Notes: generated from the letters alone by a model not told the origin. A stretch of 64,000 nucleotides of DNA from Acinetobacter sp. ANC 7912 (GCF_039862785.1 NZ_CP156795.1:2914001-2978000); one strand, 5' to 3'; positions 9,429 through 18,796 are shown, counted from the stretch's first letter. Numbers and translations: made by a program.

Positions 9429-10161
9429 TTATTTTTTCTGACTTATTAATTGAGCCATTTCTAAAATTCGATCATAAGAATATAAATTATTTAATAATTT
9501 TTCGATGATTTGAAAAGCATCAAAAAGCTCATCAATAAAGATAGCATTCTCCTCATGGCTACCACTATTTCCCAACCATTTAATTGCTAACAAAAGTTGC
9601 TGTTGTGGAAATAATATATGATTTTGTTCAATACTTTTTATTCTTTGATCTAAGCTTACAAAAGCTCCTTTCCTATCTTTACCCTGAATCCCAAATTCTG
9701 TTAGAAGAATTTCGATAGCAATTCGCAGTTTATTAACAGCAGAACTTGGAGAACTTAGAGTAAGAGCAAAAGATTCATAAATAATATCTTTTATTTCACT
9801 TGGCACCTTATCAGGCACCTTAAAAAGGTTTAATGCTGGTTGAAAATATCTCGGTGTAAAAACATCAATAAATTCTCTTTCACAGGGACAATAACCCTCT
9901 TCCGTTAAAATATAGTCCGTATAATTTTCCTCTATTGTACCTTCTCCACAAACTATGACCTTATCACCGCATTTATGATGCACACATTTCAGAACTCCAG
10001 AAAAAATATAACGTGTCCATTCTGGTTCAAATTCATCACATTCTTTTTGTTCTTTCTTACTTAAAGCGGTTTGATATTGATGCCAACATTCATCATCCCA
10101 AACTAAAGTTTGACGCGCACATGTAGGACAAGAAAATGGAATATCATCTTCTTTATTAAAT
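9429..10161 (-). pseudogene. DUF4145-type protein with N-terminal zinc-ribbon region, 5' end lost at an IS3-family element
   Basis: An open frame runs from the IS boundary at 10161 to the stop at 9429 (about 243 residues). The upstream part, before any listed start, contains CPTC and other Cys pairs (PFSCPTCARQTLVWDDECW, then CVHHKCG and CPCE), suggesting zinc binding. The C-terminal half has the DUF4145 pattern: a run of helices with SSPSSAVNKLRIAIEILL and WLGNSGSHEE. DUF4145 domains occur in restriction and other DNA-linked proteins, but the function here is unknown. No start codon with a ribosome site is left at the element edge, and the sequence across the element does not continue the frame, so the gene has lost its start. 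Confidence 0.65.
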
Positions 10162-10211
10162 TGAACCGTACCGGGTTTGTCGGAGAGTCAATATTCTGAG
10201 AGACTACCCCG

Positions 10212-10529
10212 ATGACAAAATTAAAATATACCCCTGAAATCAGAGAAAGAGCGGTTCAATTATTGATTGAATCTGAAAAAGATTATCCATCGAATTGGGC
10301 TGCAATCACAGCAATTGCGCCTAAGATTGGTTGTACTCCTGAAACACTTCGTGCCTGGCATCAAAAGCATTTAGATCAGCAAAATCCTATTAAAGTACAA
10401 CAGATATCTGATCAAGAAAAAATGAAGCAAATGGAACGTGAAATTAAAGAATTAAAGCGTGCCAATGAAATTCTACGTAAAGCAGCCGCTTTTTTCGCCC
10501 AGGCGGAGCTCGACCGCCCACACAAATAA
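10212..10529 (+). CDS. IS3-family transposase OrfA (DNA-binding subunit)
   Basis: 105 residues. It has a helix-turn-helix of the IS3 type (TPEIRERAVQLLIES ... IAPKIGCTPETLRAWHQKH) and a C-terminal leucine-zipper-like helix (KMKQMEREIKELKRANEILRKAAAFFA) used for multimerisation. The stop codon overlaps the first base of the orfB start (TAATG), so orfB may be read by reinitiation; a T-rich slip site near 10489 (CTTTTTTCG) could also give the usual OrfAB fusion by frameshifting. Confidence 0.9.
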   Translation: MTKLKYTPEIRERAVQLLIESEKDYPSNWAAITAIAPKIGCTPETLRAWHQKHLDQQNPIKVQQISDQEKMKQMEREIKELKRANEILRKAAAFFAQAELDRPHK

Positions 10530-11431
10530 TGGTGGATTTCATCCATAACAATAAAGACTTATATGGTGTTGATGCGATTTGTAGGATTTTACCGATCGCA
10601 GCTTCAACCTATTACCGAACTTTAGATCTCGCTGACAATCCAGAACATCGAGCAAAGCGAGATTTACATGATGAGTATCATGCTGAGGAGATTAAACGAA
10701 TTTGGAAAGAAAGTTCAGGTCGATATGGTGTGCGTAAGGTCTGGCAACAATTGAAACGTGAAGGTTATGTTATCGCACGTTGTACAGTTGCTCGATTGAT
10801 GCAGAAGCTAGGTATACAAGGTGTTTGGCGTGGTAAGAATAAACAAACCACCCGTAACCGAGATGATCAAAAAAGAGCAGATGATTTAGTGAAACGTAAT
10901 TTTAATGCTGATCATCCTGACCAACTGTGGGTGAGTGACTTTACGTATATTCAAACTCATTCAGGCTGGGTCTATACCGCCTTTATTATTGATGTGTTCT
11001 CACGAGCAATTGTTGGATGGAAAGTATCTACACGGATGAATACAGATATGGTGCTCGATGCATTGGAGCAAGCATTGCATGATCGCGGCATGCCAAAGAA
11101 TGTGATTCATCATTCCGACAGAGGTGTGCAATATCTTTCCATTCGCTATACCAATCGTTTAGAAGCTGCAAATTTACGAGCATCAGTCGGTACGACTGGT
11201 GATTCATACGATAATGCTTTGGCTGAAACGGTGAATGGCTTATACAAAACAGAGGTGATTGAATATCTAAAAGCAGATTGGCAAGGTTTAGCAGATGTAC
11301 AACTTGCGACACTAAACTGGGTAGATTGGTTCAATAAAAAGCGTGTACACAGTGCACTGGGTTATGTATCGCCTTTTGAGTTTGAAGCAATGTACTATGA
11401 TAAGATTAACCCGTTAGGTCAGGTGGCCTAA
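10529..11431 (+). CDS. IS3-family transposase OrfB (DDE catalytic subunit)
   Basis: 300 residues with an HTH_21-like N-terminus and an rve integrase core. The DDE triad is visible: Asp in WVSDFTYIQT (about residue 134), Asp in HHSDRGVQY (about 196) and Glu in NALAETVNGLYK (about 232). Frame and length are complete, so together with OrfA the element looks capable of moving. Confidence 0.92.
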   Translation: MVDFIHNNKDLYGVDAICRILPIAASTYYRTLDLADNPEHRAKRDLHDEYHAEEIKRIWKESSGRYGVRKVWQQLKREGYVIARCTVARLMQKLGIQGVWRGKNKQTTRNRDDQKRADDLVKRNFNADHPDQLWVSDFTYIQTHSGWVYTAFIIDVFSRAIVGWKVSTRMNTDMVLDALEQALHDRGMPKNVIHHSDRGVQYLSIRYTNRLEAANLRASVGTTGDSYDNALAETVNGLYKTEVIEYLKADWQGLADVQLATLNWVDWFNKKRVHSALGYVSPFEFEAMYYDKINPLGQVA

Positions 11432-11649
11432 CTTAAATAAAAAAATCTCCGACAAACCCGGTACGGTTCACTACTAATAAGTTTATAGATTGGCACAAAA
11501 ATAGCTTAATTTTCTTGTCATCAAAGCTATGTTATGTTGCTCTTAGCGGGCACATACAAGGAGAACAAAAACCAAAAATTTAACCAACCACGCATTGATC
11601 TTGATTCAAATAAAAAAGCCAATAGAAACCCTGCTATTCGGGAGATCAC

Positions 11650-11877
11650 ATGAATAACAGCGCCAACTATATCAAACAGATCAAAAACGCTAAACGTGGC
11701 GGTTACACCCCGACCATTGCCAAGGACGTCAACAAACACAAAATCCAGAAAGCACTAAAACTTATTGAACAGTGGAGAAGCCTCGCTCAGGAACTTAAAC
11801 CTCAAATGCAGTTTGACATGGCCTTTACCCTGGAGGAATGCGCCCAAGACCTTGATCGAATACTGAAAAGCCGATAA
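11650..11877 (+). CDS. Small hypothetical protein
   Basis: 75 residues, basic at the N-terminus (KQIKNAKRGGYTP) and mainly helical. It is preceded by GGGAG about 8 bases before the ATG. No signal peptide or membrane segment. The region 11471-11649 upstream is the right flank of the IS3 element and shows no other gene. Not recognised; the good start and composition favour a real gene. Confidence 0.5.
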   Translation: MNNSANYIKQIKNAKRGGYTPTIAKDVNKHKIQKALKLIEQWRSLAQELKPQMQFDMAFTLEECAQDLDRILKSR

Positions 11878-12101
11878 CCCTGATTTTTATATTTCACTAA
11901 AATAATTCTAAATTCCACCTCGCCCACAGCATCCAATATCCAATGTGGGCGATTTCACAAAGTAAAACCTATTCTATTTTTAGTTTTAAACATAACATCT
12001 GGCATACAAATCCAGAGCTAACTAAAATTTAGACAAAGCATTTGAACGGTTATTTTTTGGCTTGCAACACCTAAAAAATTCTGTAGAATGCACACCACAA
12101 C

Positions 12102-12177
<76 letters not shown>

Positions 12178-12258
12178 TTTTCTTAGCCTCGCTTTTTAGT
12201 GAGGCTTTGATGTTTCTGGCGCCTGCATTTTTCTTTGGGCGACTATCTTTGATTCTTT

Positions 12259-13107
12259 TTAGTGCTGGGCCGTGGCGCTAATCTGTACATAACGCACCAC
12301 CCCATCTTCATATAGTTTTCGGCACAGTTTGGCTGTCATCTGGATTTTAAAATGATCCAGCTTGGATGCCTGCACAGACTGGGCAAAGCCTTTTGCATTT
12401 AAATCCTGCTCGACATAACGGGCAAAACTGGCAAAAACTTCCTCTGATAAATCTTCCACCTGAATATCCATAAATTCATGCTGGTCCAAACATTCATACA
12501 GCGCACCGACACTCATCAGATTATTTAAATTCACATCGGCTGATTTCAGTAAAAACTGATATTTACGTTTTTGAAATGAATTTAAAGTTTTCCAGCGCTC
12601 GGACAAGGCTAAGTGATGAAAACCGATGCGTGCTTTTGAATTCAAAACGGAACGCATTTGTTCCAGCAGTTCTGGAATGTTGCTGTGATAGGCCGCGTCA
12701 ATACAGACTACAGCGTCGAATTTCTGCGGAAAACGGATGTCTTTAAGTCTAAGGAAAGAAGCGTTATAGATGGCATTCAGCTCAGGCAGATGCTGCTGAA
12801 TCTTGCTGACACAGGTCTGCTGCAACTCAACACCCGCCAGATATTGCACCTGATAATGCTGCTGCCAATGTTGCAAGCTGGCACCCTGACCACAGCCAAG
12901 ATCCAGCAGTTTGTCTTTTGCATTTAAATGGATTGCCTGAGCCAGATGATCGGCCAAGGCTTGGCAAGCTGCTACATAGTCTGTTTGTCCTGCCTGCCAG
13001 TATCCCAGATTGCTCCAGGGCAACCACGAGAGATCCCCAAGTAATGCCGCATTAATGGCATATTTATGCTCAGGTAAACGCTGTCGAAGTGCCTGGAACA
13101 GTTTCAT
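12259..13107 (-). CDS. SAM-dependent methyltransferase (class I)
   Basis: 282 residues from the ATG at 13107; the longer frame overlaps the upstream gene and is discarded. Motif I, LLDLGCGQGAS, lies near residue 68 and binds S-adenosylmethionine; FDAVVCIDAAYH near residue 125 is the post-motif strand with acidic and aromatic residues. Only two bases separate its start from the stop of the FAD oxidoreductase gene, so the two are translationally linked and probably act on one substrate. Resembles small-molecule or lipid methyltransferases; substrate unknown. Confidence 0.8.
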   Translation of the reverse strand: MKLFQALRQRLPEHKYAINAALLGDLSWLPWSNLGYWQAGQTDYVAACQALADHLAQAIHLNAKDKLLDLGCGQGASLQHWQQHYQVQYLAGVELQQTCVSKIQQHLPELNAIYNASFLRLKDIRFPQKFDAVVCIDAAYHSNIPELLEQMRSVLNSKARIGFHHLALSERWKTLNSFQKRKYQFLLKSADVNLNNLMSVGALYECLDQHEFMDIQVEDLSEEVFASFARYVEQDLNAKGFAQSVQASKLDHFKIQMTAKLCRKLYEDGVVRYVQISATAQH

Positions 13108-13109
13108 GC

Positions 13110-14417
13110 TTAATAGCCAAGTTGCGGTGCAACCTCGATTTTCGGTTTTAAACCCTTGAATGGCAACGGCGCACCGAAAATTTCTGCAATGTTCATCGCG
13201 GAAGTCACCGCAGATTCCAGAATTGGTAGGCCATCGCACGACCATGAACCACAATAGAACACCTTACGGCCCTGCTCCAGATGGCGTTTCTGCACTTCCT
13301 TGTTCAGGGCAAGGGTATTGGCATCTACCACGGCACGAGTGAGGGTCACGGAAGAAATGATTTTCTTCGGATCAATTTCAGTCACCGGACGCCAGGTTTG
13401 GAATACCGGAGATTTACCGACCAGTGTTGGCTCAACCGCATTCAGCCATACGGTGAACTGCTGACGGGTAAACTTGCGATCCATCATATAGCTCAGCACT
13501 GCCCAGTCTTTGCGTTTTGGTGGCATCACGCTTGGATCGGTATGAATCACCAGCTCACCCTGCTCAAACTGGAATTTTTTCAGCAATTCGATGTCATATC
13601 CGAACTGTTCCTGATCCAAGAATTCATCAATCTTGTTGGTCGGTGTGGCTACTACTACACGGTCAAACAGTTTGGAATAACCAGCCGCATTTTCCACACG
13701 TACCTGTTCACCCTGCTGTTGCACCAGTGTGGTTTTTGCACCACTGACAATCTCGATGCCTTCGATCAACTTGTCCACCAGTGCCGGTGTACCACCCTGC
13801 ATACGCAGCAAGGCATCACCATCGGTCAGCTGGCGCAGGAAAATCAGCAAAGGTTTCGCAGGCCATTCACCAATGGTTTTCGGGTTACAGGTACAGATGG
13901 TGTAAAGCACCGGCATCACCGCACCATGCCAGAACACTTCTTCAATCTCGTTACGATTGATAAATTCTGCCAGGCTGATGTCCTGATGTTTTGATTTAAA
14001 GAATTTGTGCAGTGCCGTTTTTAGCTGCAACATACCTTTGACCAGACGCCAGCCGTACTGCTGGATGCCTTTACGGTTATTAATAATCGGGAAATTACCG
14101 ATACGGCTACGTGAGGTGGTCAGCCAGGTTTCAGTTTTCTCCTCAAACAGCCAGCTGCAGGCCATGTAGGTGCGTACCGGATAGGTGGTAATCCCCAGAT
14201 GGGTCGCCAGACTCAGCGTGTTCTTCCACAAGTAAGGATTCATCACGCGCAGGGGTGCATCAATCAGCCCGCCTTCAAACTCGAGGCTATGACTGTCCAT
14301 GCCGCGTCCTGGCAGCGCTTCAAAAATCGTGATGTGATGTCCTGCATCCTGAAGAATTCTGGCGGTAGCCAGTCCGGCCATGCCACTACCAATAACTGCG
14401 ATATCCAAACTGATCAT
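13110..14417 (-). CDS. FAD-dependent amine-oxidase-type oxidoreductase
   Basis: 435 residues. The N-terminus has a Rossmann dinucleotide-binding motif, DIAVIGSGMAGLATARIL, followed by the acidic end of strand 2 in IFEALPGRGMDSHS. The C-terminal region RKVFYCGSWSCDGLPILESAVTSAMN has the FAD-closing Gly/Glu pattern of the amine oxidase and phytoene-desaturase-like group. No signal peptide. It is the first gene of a tight pair with the methyltransferase. Similar pairs in other bacteria modify lipids, but here the substrate is not determined. Confidence 0.75.
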   Translation of the reverse strand: MISLDIAVIGSGMAGLATARILQDAGHHITIFEALPGRGMDSHSLEFEGGLIDAPLRVMNPYLWKNTLSLATHLGITTYPVRTYMACSWLFEEKTETWLTTSRSRIGNFPIINNRKGIQQYGWRLVKGMLQLKTALHKFFKSKHQDISLAEFINRNEIEEVFWHGAVMPVLYTICTCNPKTIGEWPAKPLLIFLRQLTDGDALLRMQGGTPALVDKLIEGIEIVSGAKTTLVQQQGEQVRVENAAGYSKLFDRVVVATPTNKIDEFLDQEQFGYDIELLKKFQFEQGELVIHTDPSVMPPKRKDWAVLSYMMDRKFTRQQFTVWLNAVEPTLVGKSPVFQTWRPVTEIDPKKIISSVTLTRAVVDANTLALNKEVQKRHLEQGRKVFYCGSWSCDGLPILESAVTSAMNIAEIFGAPLPFKGLKPKIEVAPQLGY

Positions 14418-14659
14418 CCATCATTAAAAATTAACTTTTAGAAATTATGTACCAAGCTAGCATCTTTTAGGGTATTAAAATCTTCCAGAATGCAAGTTTT
14501 TCTCGATAAGCTAAGCAGATGTAAATTCATAATTTTTTACATTTCTCTCTAAAAAAATACAGTTTATAAATCTCTGCTTTTGTTGGTTATTTATGAATTT
14601 ATTTAAAATTTTTATTTTAAAATCAATGTATTTAAGTTGACCAAAATTTCAAAAATGAT

Positions 14660-14822
14660 TTTACAAAACTACCCAATATCTTTATAATTGCTTGCATAAT
14701 AAAATGACAGCCACTGCACGCTCCACAGTGACGGATGGCTCGAATAATACCCATGATCAGAATAATCTACAGCGCACAATATATCCAAAGCCTCTGCATT
14801 GCAGAGGCTTCTTTGTTTTTGC
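14660..14822 (+). ncRNA. Candidate sRNA with strong promoter and terminator
   Basis: TTTACA (14660-14665), 17 bases, TATAAT (14683-14688) is a near-consensus sigma-70 promoter; the start would be near 14695. The transcript holds a nested stem (AGCCACTG ... CAGTG ... GGCT, 14707-14740) and ends in a 9-bp terminator, AGCCTCTGC/GCAGAGGCT (14789-14809), with TTCTTTGTTTTT. A 42-codon frame starting at 14703 runs through the terminator and is unlikely to be coding. It lies between divergent-facing minus-strand genes, in a 438-base spacer with nothing else. Confidence 0.55.
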
Positions 14823-14855
14823 GGAGTAGGAAAATGCGAGTTCGACTGACATTTT

Positions 14856-15734
14856 TTATTCAGCTGTGTCTGGAATCTCGCCAAATTTTCCGTTGTTAAA
14901 GTCTTGAAAAGCCTGGATGATTTCTTCCTTGGTATTCATTACAAAGGGACCATAACCCTGAATCGGTTCATTCAACGGCTCACCAGTTAACAGCAGGAAT
15001 TTCGTGTCCTGATAGGCTTGTAACTGAATGGCAGGATCATCATCACGGGCAAATATCACGATGGAGCTGTCCAATACTTTTTGGGTACCATTTACGATCA
15101 GCTCCCCGCTTAACACTACCAACAAGGCATTATGACCTGCAGGCACATGCAATGTGGTTTCATACCCGGCTTTCAGTTCACCATCCCAAACATTCACCGG
15201 GCTAAAAGTGTGTGCCGGCCCCTGATGTTCACCAAATTCACCGGCAATGATTCGGATATGCCCTGCACCTTCATCCATCTCGATGCGTGGAATATCAACC
15301 GTAGTTAAAGCCTGATAACGTGGTGTGATCATTTTGTCTTTGGCTGGCAAATTCACCCAAAGCTGCACCATTTCAAACAGGCCGCCATGTTTGGCAAAGT
15401 CTGGAGAATGGAACTCTTCATGGACCACACCGGCACCGGCCGTCATCCACTGCACATCACCAGCATGAATGGTACCGCCACCACCGCCAGAATCTTTGTG
15501 AGTAACTTCACCCTGATAAGCGATGGTCACGGTTTCAAAACCGCGGTGCGGATGTGAACCCACCCCATGCTGTATGGTGGTCGGATCAAAATGGTAGGGT
15601 GCTGCATAATCCAACAACAGGAACGGACTAATCGCCTGACCGAGACGGTCATAGGAAAACAGGTTTTTCACCGGAAAGCCGTCACCGACCCAATGCATGT
15701 TTTGATTGCGGTAAACACCAATGACTTTTTTCAT
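14856..15734 (-). CDS. Pirin-family protein
   Basis: 292 residues, typical for bacterial pirins. The N-terminal cupin has the metal ligands: HPHRGFETVT (about residues 62-71) and the later His and Glu in GAGVVHEEFHS (about 100-110). The second cupin half follows. Bacterial pirins bind iron and some (YhaK, YhhW) respond to redox state or have quercetinase activity. It neighbours ahpC, a peroxide-defence gene, on the same strand about 250 bases away. Exact role not known. Confidence 0.88.
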   Translation of the reverse strand: MKKVIGVYRNQNMHWVGDGFPVKNLFSYDRLGQAISPFLLLDYAAPYHFDPTTIQHGVGSHPHRGFETVTIAYQGEVTHKDSGGGGGTIHAGDVQWMTAGAGVVHEEFHSPDFAKHGGLFEMVQLWVNLPAKDKMITPRYQALTTVDIPRIEMDEGAGHIRIIAGEFGEHQGPAHTFSPVNVWDGELKAGYETTLHVPAGHNALLVVLSGELIVNGTQKVLDSSIVIFARDDDPAIQLQAYQDTKFLLLTGEPLNEPIQGYGPFVMNTKEEIIQAFQDFNNGKFGEIPDTAE

Positions 15735-15932
15735 CTTTTTACTCCTATACGCAATAGGATGAACATGCAGCCATTGTATGCTGTATAAACTATGAACAAT
15801 ACAGCACTGCTAGGATGCAGGATTGCAAAAATAAAACGATTCCAGGCTTAGACTTTGGCACATCTACTTATTTGGATCCGGTGCTTAAAATCATGATTTA
15901 AATATCAAGGCTATTTTCAACAGACAATAAAA

Positions 15933-15961
15933 AAATCCAGCGCTGAGGGCTGGATTTTTTT
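15933..15961 (-). terminator. Rho-independent terminator of ahpC
   Basis: A long stem, AATCCAGC/GCTGGATT, with a 7-base loop and T runs on both sides, working in either direction. Confidence 0.8.
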
Positions 15962-15984
15962 AGTTTCGATTAAGCTTTATCGAA

Positions 15985-16548
15985 TTAGATTTTACCAACT
16001 AGGTCGATTGAAGGAGCAAGAGTTGCGTCGCCTTCTTTCCATTTAGCTGGGCAAACTTCGCCTGGGTGAGCGTGTACGTATTGAGCTGCTTTTACTTTAC
16101 GCAGCAGTTCTTGTGCGTCACGACCAATACCACCGGCGTTGATTTCAACGATCTGGATTTTACCGTCTGGGTCGATCACGAAAGTACCACGATCTGCCAG
16201 ACCATCAGCTTCGATCAGCACTTCAAAGTTTTTCGCCAGAGTCCAAGTTGGGTCACCGATCATTGGGTACTGGATTTTACCAATCACGTCAGAAGTATCG
16301 TGCCAAGCTTTGTGCGTGAAGTGCGTGTCTGTAGAGACTGAGTAGATTTCTACGCCCAGTTTCTGGAATTCAGCATATTGATCAGCAAGATCGCCTAATT
16401 CTGTTGGACAAACGAAAGTGAAGTCAGCAGGATAGAAAAATACAACAGACCATTTGCCTTTCATGTCCTGTTCTGAAACTTCAACGAATTGACCGTTGTG
16501 GTAAGCAGTTGCGTTGAATGGCTTAACTTCAGTATTGATTAAACTCAT
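15985..16548 (-). CDS. ahpC: Alkyl hydroperoxide reductase subunit C (2-Cys peroxiredoxin)
   Basis: 187 residues, the AhpC length. The peroxidatic cysteine is in DFTFVCPTE (about residue 47) and the resolving cysteine in GEVCPAKWK (about residue 166), so it is a typical 2-Cys Prx1/AhpC enzyme that reduces hydrogen peroxide and organic peroxides. No ahpF is next to it; the reductant may be encoded elsewhere. Upstream, two ACTATCG direct repeats 26 bases apart may belong to the promoter control region. Confidence 0.95.
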   Translation of the reverse strand: MSLINTEVKPFNATAYHNGQFVEVSEQDMKGKWSVVFFYPADFTFVCPTELGDLADQYAEFQKLGVEIYSVSTDTHFTHKAWHDTSDVIGKIQYPMIGDPTWTLAKNFEVLIEADGLADRGTFVIDPDGKIQIVEINAGGIGRDAQELLRKVKAAQYVHAHPGEVCPAKWKEGDATLAPSIDLVGKI

Positions 16549-16639
16549 GTGACTTTTCCTATCAGTTCGTGGGAATTCATTCGATGAACTAAGAATACTT
16601 AAAAACCATGGATAGGTAAAACCGTAACTTTTTATAAAA

Positions 16640-16672
16640 ACTATCGGTTTTTTAGATTTAAAAAGACTATCG
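16640..16672. promoter_or_regulatory. Direct repeat ACTATCG x2 upstream of ahpC
   Basis: ACTATCG occurs at 16640-16646 and 16666-16672, in the spacer that carries the ahpC promoter. OxyR half sites contain ATAG/CTAT, but the spacing here (26 start to start) does not fit the OxyR tetramer layout exactly, so binding is only a guess. Confidence 0.25.
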
Positions 16673-16711
16673 AATTTTCTCTTCTGATCTTTTTCTTCGA
16701 TTTACAGGCAT

Positions 16712-17253
16712 TTAAATTTTGGAAAAATGCTGTAGCGAATCCCAAGCAGACTGCGCTAATGCCTGTATATATTGCTGGGGAGAATCCTTGACACGCCCCG
16801 ACAGCCAGGCACAGCAATAACTTTCAGTTGGCCCGATCACCAAAGACATCAATAAAGCGGTCGGTATAGCTTTTAAACGTTCTGCATCTGGCTGTTTTAC
16901 CAGCCATGCTTTTAAGTCCTGATTACGCTCGCTATTGCTTTGTTCTAGAGTATGATAATGTCCGCCTGTCTGTACCGAGTGATGTGCAGCATAAAGAAAA
17001 CGGGCAAAGTCGGGATAGCTTACCACCCAATCAATATAGCTCTGGATAATGGCATGAATACCCTGCTCTATACCTTGAACCTGGGATAAAGCTTCCAGAC
17101 GGCGACTAGACTGATCCTTTAAAGCAGCTAAATATAGCGCAGACACGATCCCTTCTTTGTTTTGAAAAAGATGGTAGATCGCGCCGACACTGGTTTCCGC
17201 CCGATCCTGATCATTTCAATGGTAGTTGCGGCAATACCGGTCTGTATAAATTC
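16712..17253 (-). pseudogene. TetR-family regulator, 5'-truncated and frameshifted
   Basis: The C-terminal ligand-binding half (144 residues from about 17146) is intact, and the DNA-binding helix-turn-helix lies just upstream but in two frames: TGIAATTIEMIR in one and DRAETSVGAIYHLFQNKEGI in the other. One missing G in a GGG run near 17207 would join them. An in-frame TAG sits directly before the first block and the usual 20-30 N-terminal residues are absent, replaced by unrelated sequence with a minus-strand terminator hairpin (17262-17288). The gene is dead; its target is unknown. Confidence 0.8.
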
Positions 17254-17364
17254 CTATAAAGAAAAACCCTGATTTTTATCATCAGGGTTACTCAATAGTT
17301 AGCGCTGTTTTTCAGTTGCATGTATTCATTTATCCCTTTAGCCGTAAAACCTCGCCCTTCAGGG

Positions 17365-18735
17365 CATAGGTATCTACACATCTTTAGGTACCTAGTGCAA
17401 TAGTTGCGATTTCATTCAGTTCATCTATTGAATATTCTGAGAGCAGTTGAAGAGTATTTAGTAAAATCGAGAGTCCTGCCAATATGGCAGGCGCACTCTC
17501 TACCTTGCCTCTTTTCTGTTGTCTACCTGAAAGTCTAGTCAAAAATGCACGGACTTTCTGATTTTGTTCATCTGTACAACGCTGTACTCTCCACGTCAAC
17601 ACACAAGCCATACAACTGATTAGCAAACGCCTTAAAATCGCTTCTGGCGTAGTCTGAAGCCATGACTCAATATCATGGCCTGCTTGCTTGAGAAGTTTGA
17701 AATAACATTCGATTGACCAACGCCAGTAATACCAAGTCGTCAGTTCTACTGCGGTAATCTCAGTTGGTACATTACTGATCAATGACCATCTTGCAACTGT
17801 CTTTTCATTAATATCTTTAACCACCGCAATAATCAGTCTAGCCTCAATTGCAGCACCTTTCTGAGGAGCAACTCTTTGACCTAAACAATCTTTTTTATTT
17901 GATTTTGCAGCACGGGTAAGCCGAACATTGGTTTCTCCAACATAAAGCATATGTTGATTACCCTTATAAGAAATGGGTTTCACTTGCTGTATTTCGATAC
18001 GTTCAGCAACTTCTCCAACTTTACATATTTCACCCTGATGCTCAATCCGATTTCCTTCCTTTGCTCGAATAAGCCATTGAAAACCATGACTGCTTAATTC
18101 CCTGAGATGAGCAATGGAATCTCCTTCACGATCAATAATATGTACGCAGGTTTTATCAAGAGGAAACTGTTCAACTTTTTGAATTTGTTCAGAAAGGGAG
18201 TCTAAATGGGTTTTACGTTCGGTCTGTTGCTCATTGAATGTCGAATAGCAACCTGAAGCACTAGAAAGGGTCTGAGCTAATGGAGCAACAGGTAGTCCAG
18301 AAGCAGCATCAACAAGTAAGCTCGTTTGTAATTCATAGCCTGAGTCGTACTGATGTGTCCTTTGGAGTTTTTGGGTTTTATTACGATGTGTCACATATTG
18401 GATTTGTGACCAATCATGAATAACTAAAGCATAACGATGCAGCGATGTCTTAATCTGATCACAAGCAAGTTTTTGAATAGGTTCATTTAATTGTTTAAAT
18501 GAGATTTTATCATTATTTAAAAACCGCCATACAGCTTGCGTCGTTGCGAAACTATTTTTTTTGAGCAGAGGCAATATCTTTGATTGCAGGAGCAAGTGAA
18601 GCAAGAGGATTCATATTGAGTTGAACGAGGTTGTTGTAACGTTTGACAAGGCGCTGATCTAAGCGAGAGATGTTAAAATTGAAGAGCATGCTCTTCAATT
18701 TAACGCAAAACATGGAAATTGTGTAGATACCTATG
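17365..18735 (-). mobile_element. IS4-family insertion sequence (1371 bp) inside IS605-type end sequences
   Basis: Perfect 16-base inverted repeats, CATAGGTATCTACACA, bound the element. The flanks are unusual: the left one ends CCTCGCCCTTCAGGGC, a hairpin-forming sequence like an IS200/IS605 right end, and the right one starts with 22 bases identical to the IS605 end at 1394-1415. The eight flanking bases TTCAGGGC and TTTAGGTC are similar but not equal, so an exact target duplication is not seen. Confidence 0.8.
17384..18689 (-). CDS. IS4-family (Tn5-like) transposase, frame broken at an A8 run
   Basis: The main frame (from about 18604) carries the DDE core: Asp in IHDWSQIQY (about residue 63 of that frame), Asp in IIDREGDS and the YREK-type region YYWRWSIECYFKLLKQAG near the C-terminus. 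The natural N-terminus is in another frame, ATG at 18689 (or 18713), encoding MLFNFNISRLDQRLVKRYNN and ending at a TAG after eight A (T run at 18555-18562 on the plus strand). Seven A would join both parts. Either the gene is mutated or full protein needs polymerase slippage at the run. The ATG at 18689 sits at the centre of a 26-base perfect palindrome. Confidence 0.75.
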
Positions 18736-18757
18736 TTTAGGTCGGAGAGGATGTCAA
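18736..18757 (+). repeat. Orphan IS605 right-end fragment
   Basis: Identical over 22 bases to 1394-1415, the right end of the IS605 element at the window start, but with no tnpB; the IS4-family element adjoins it directly on the left. It marks a former copy of that element. Confidence 0.75.
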
Positions 18758-18796
18758 ATTTCTATCTTAAGTTAAAACCATATTTAGTATTTCAGC

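Larger units (their letters stand above)
10162..11470 (+). mobile_element. IS3-family insertion sequence (1309 bp)
   Basis: The 25-base terminal inverted repeats are perfect: TGAACCGTACCGGGTTTG with CGGAGA at the left end and its reverse complement at the right. They begin TG and end CA as in IS3 elements. Two genes, orfA and orfB, fill it. The flanking 3-4 bases differ (AAT left, CTA right), so there is no target duplication, which suggests a later deletion or recombination at one side. Confidence 0.9.

Noticed and set aside
9275-9508. Hydrophobic 77-residue frame on the plus strand
   Set aside because: It overlaps the lipoprotein gene and the end of the DUF4145-type gene, has no ribosome site, and its hydrophobicity comes from T-rich spacer.
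14703-14831. 42-codon frame inside the sRNA candidate
   Set aside because: It runs through the terminator, has no ribosome site and no recognisable composition.
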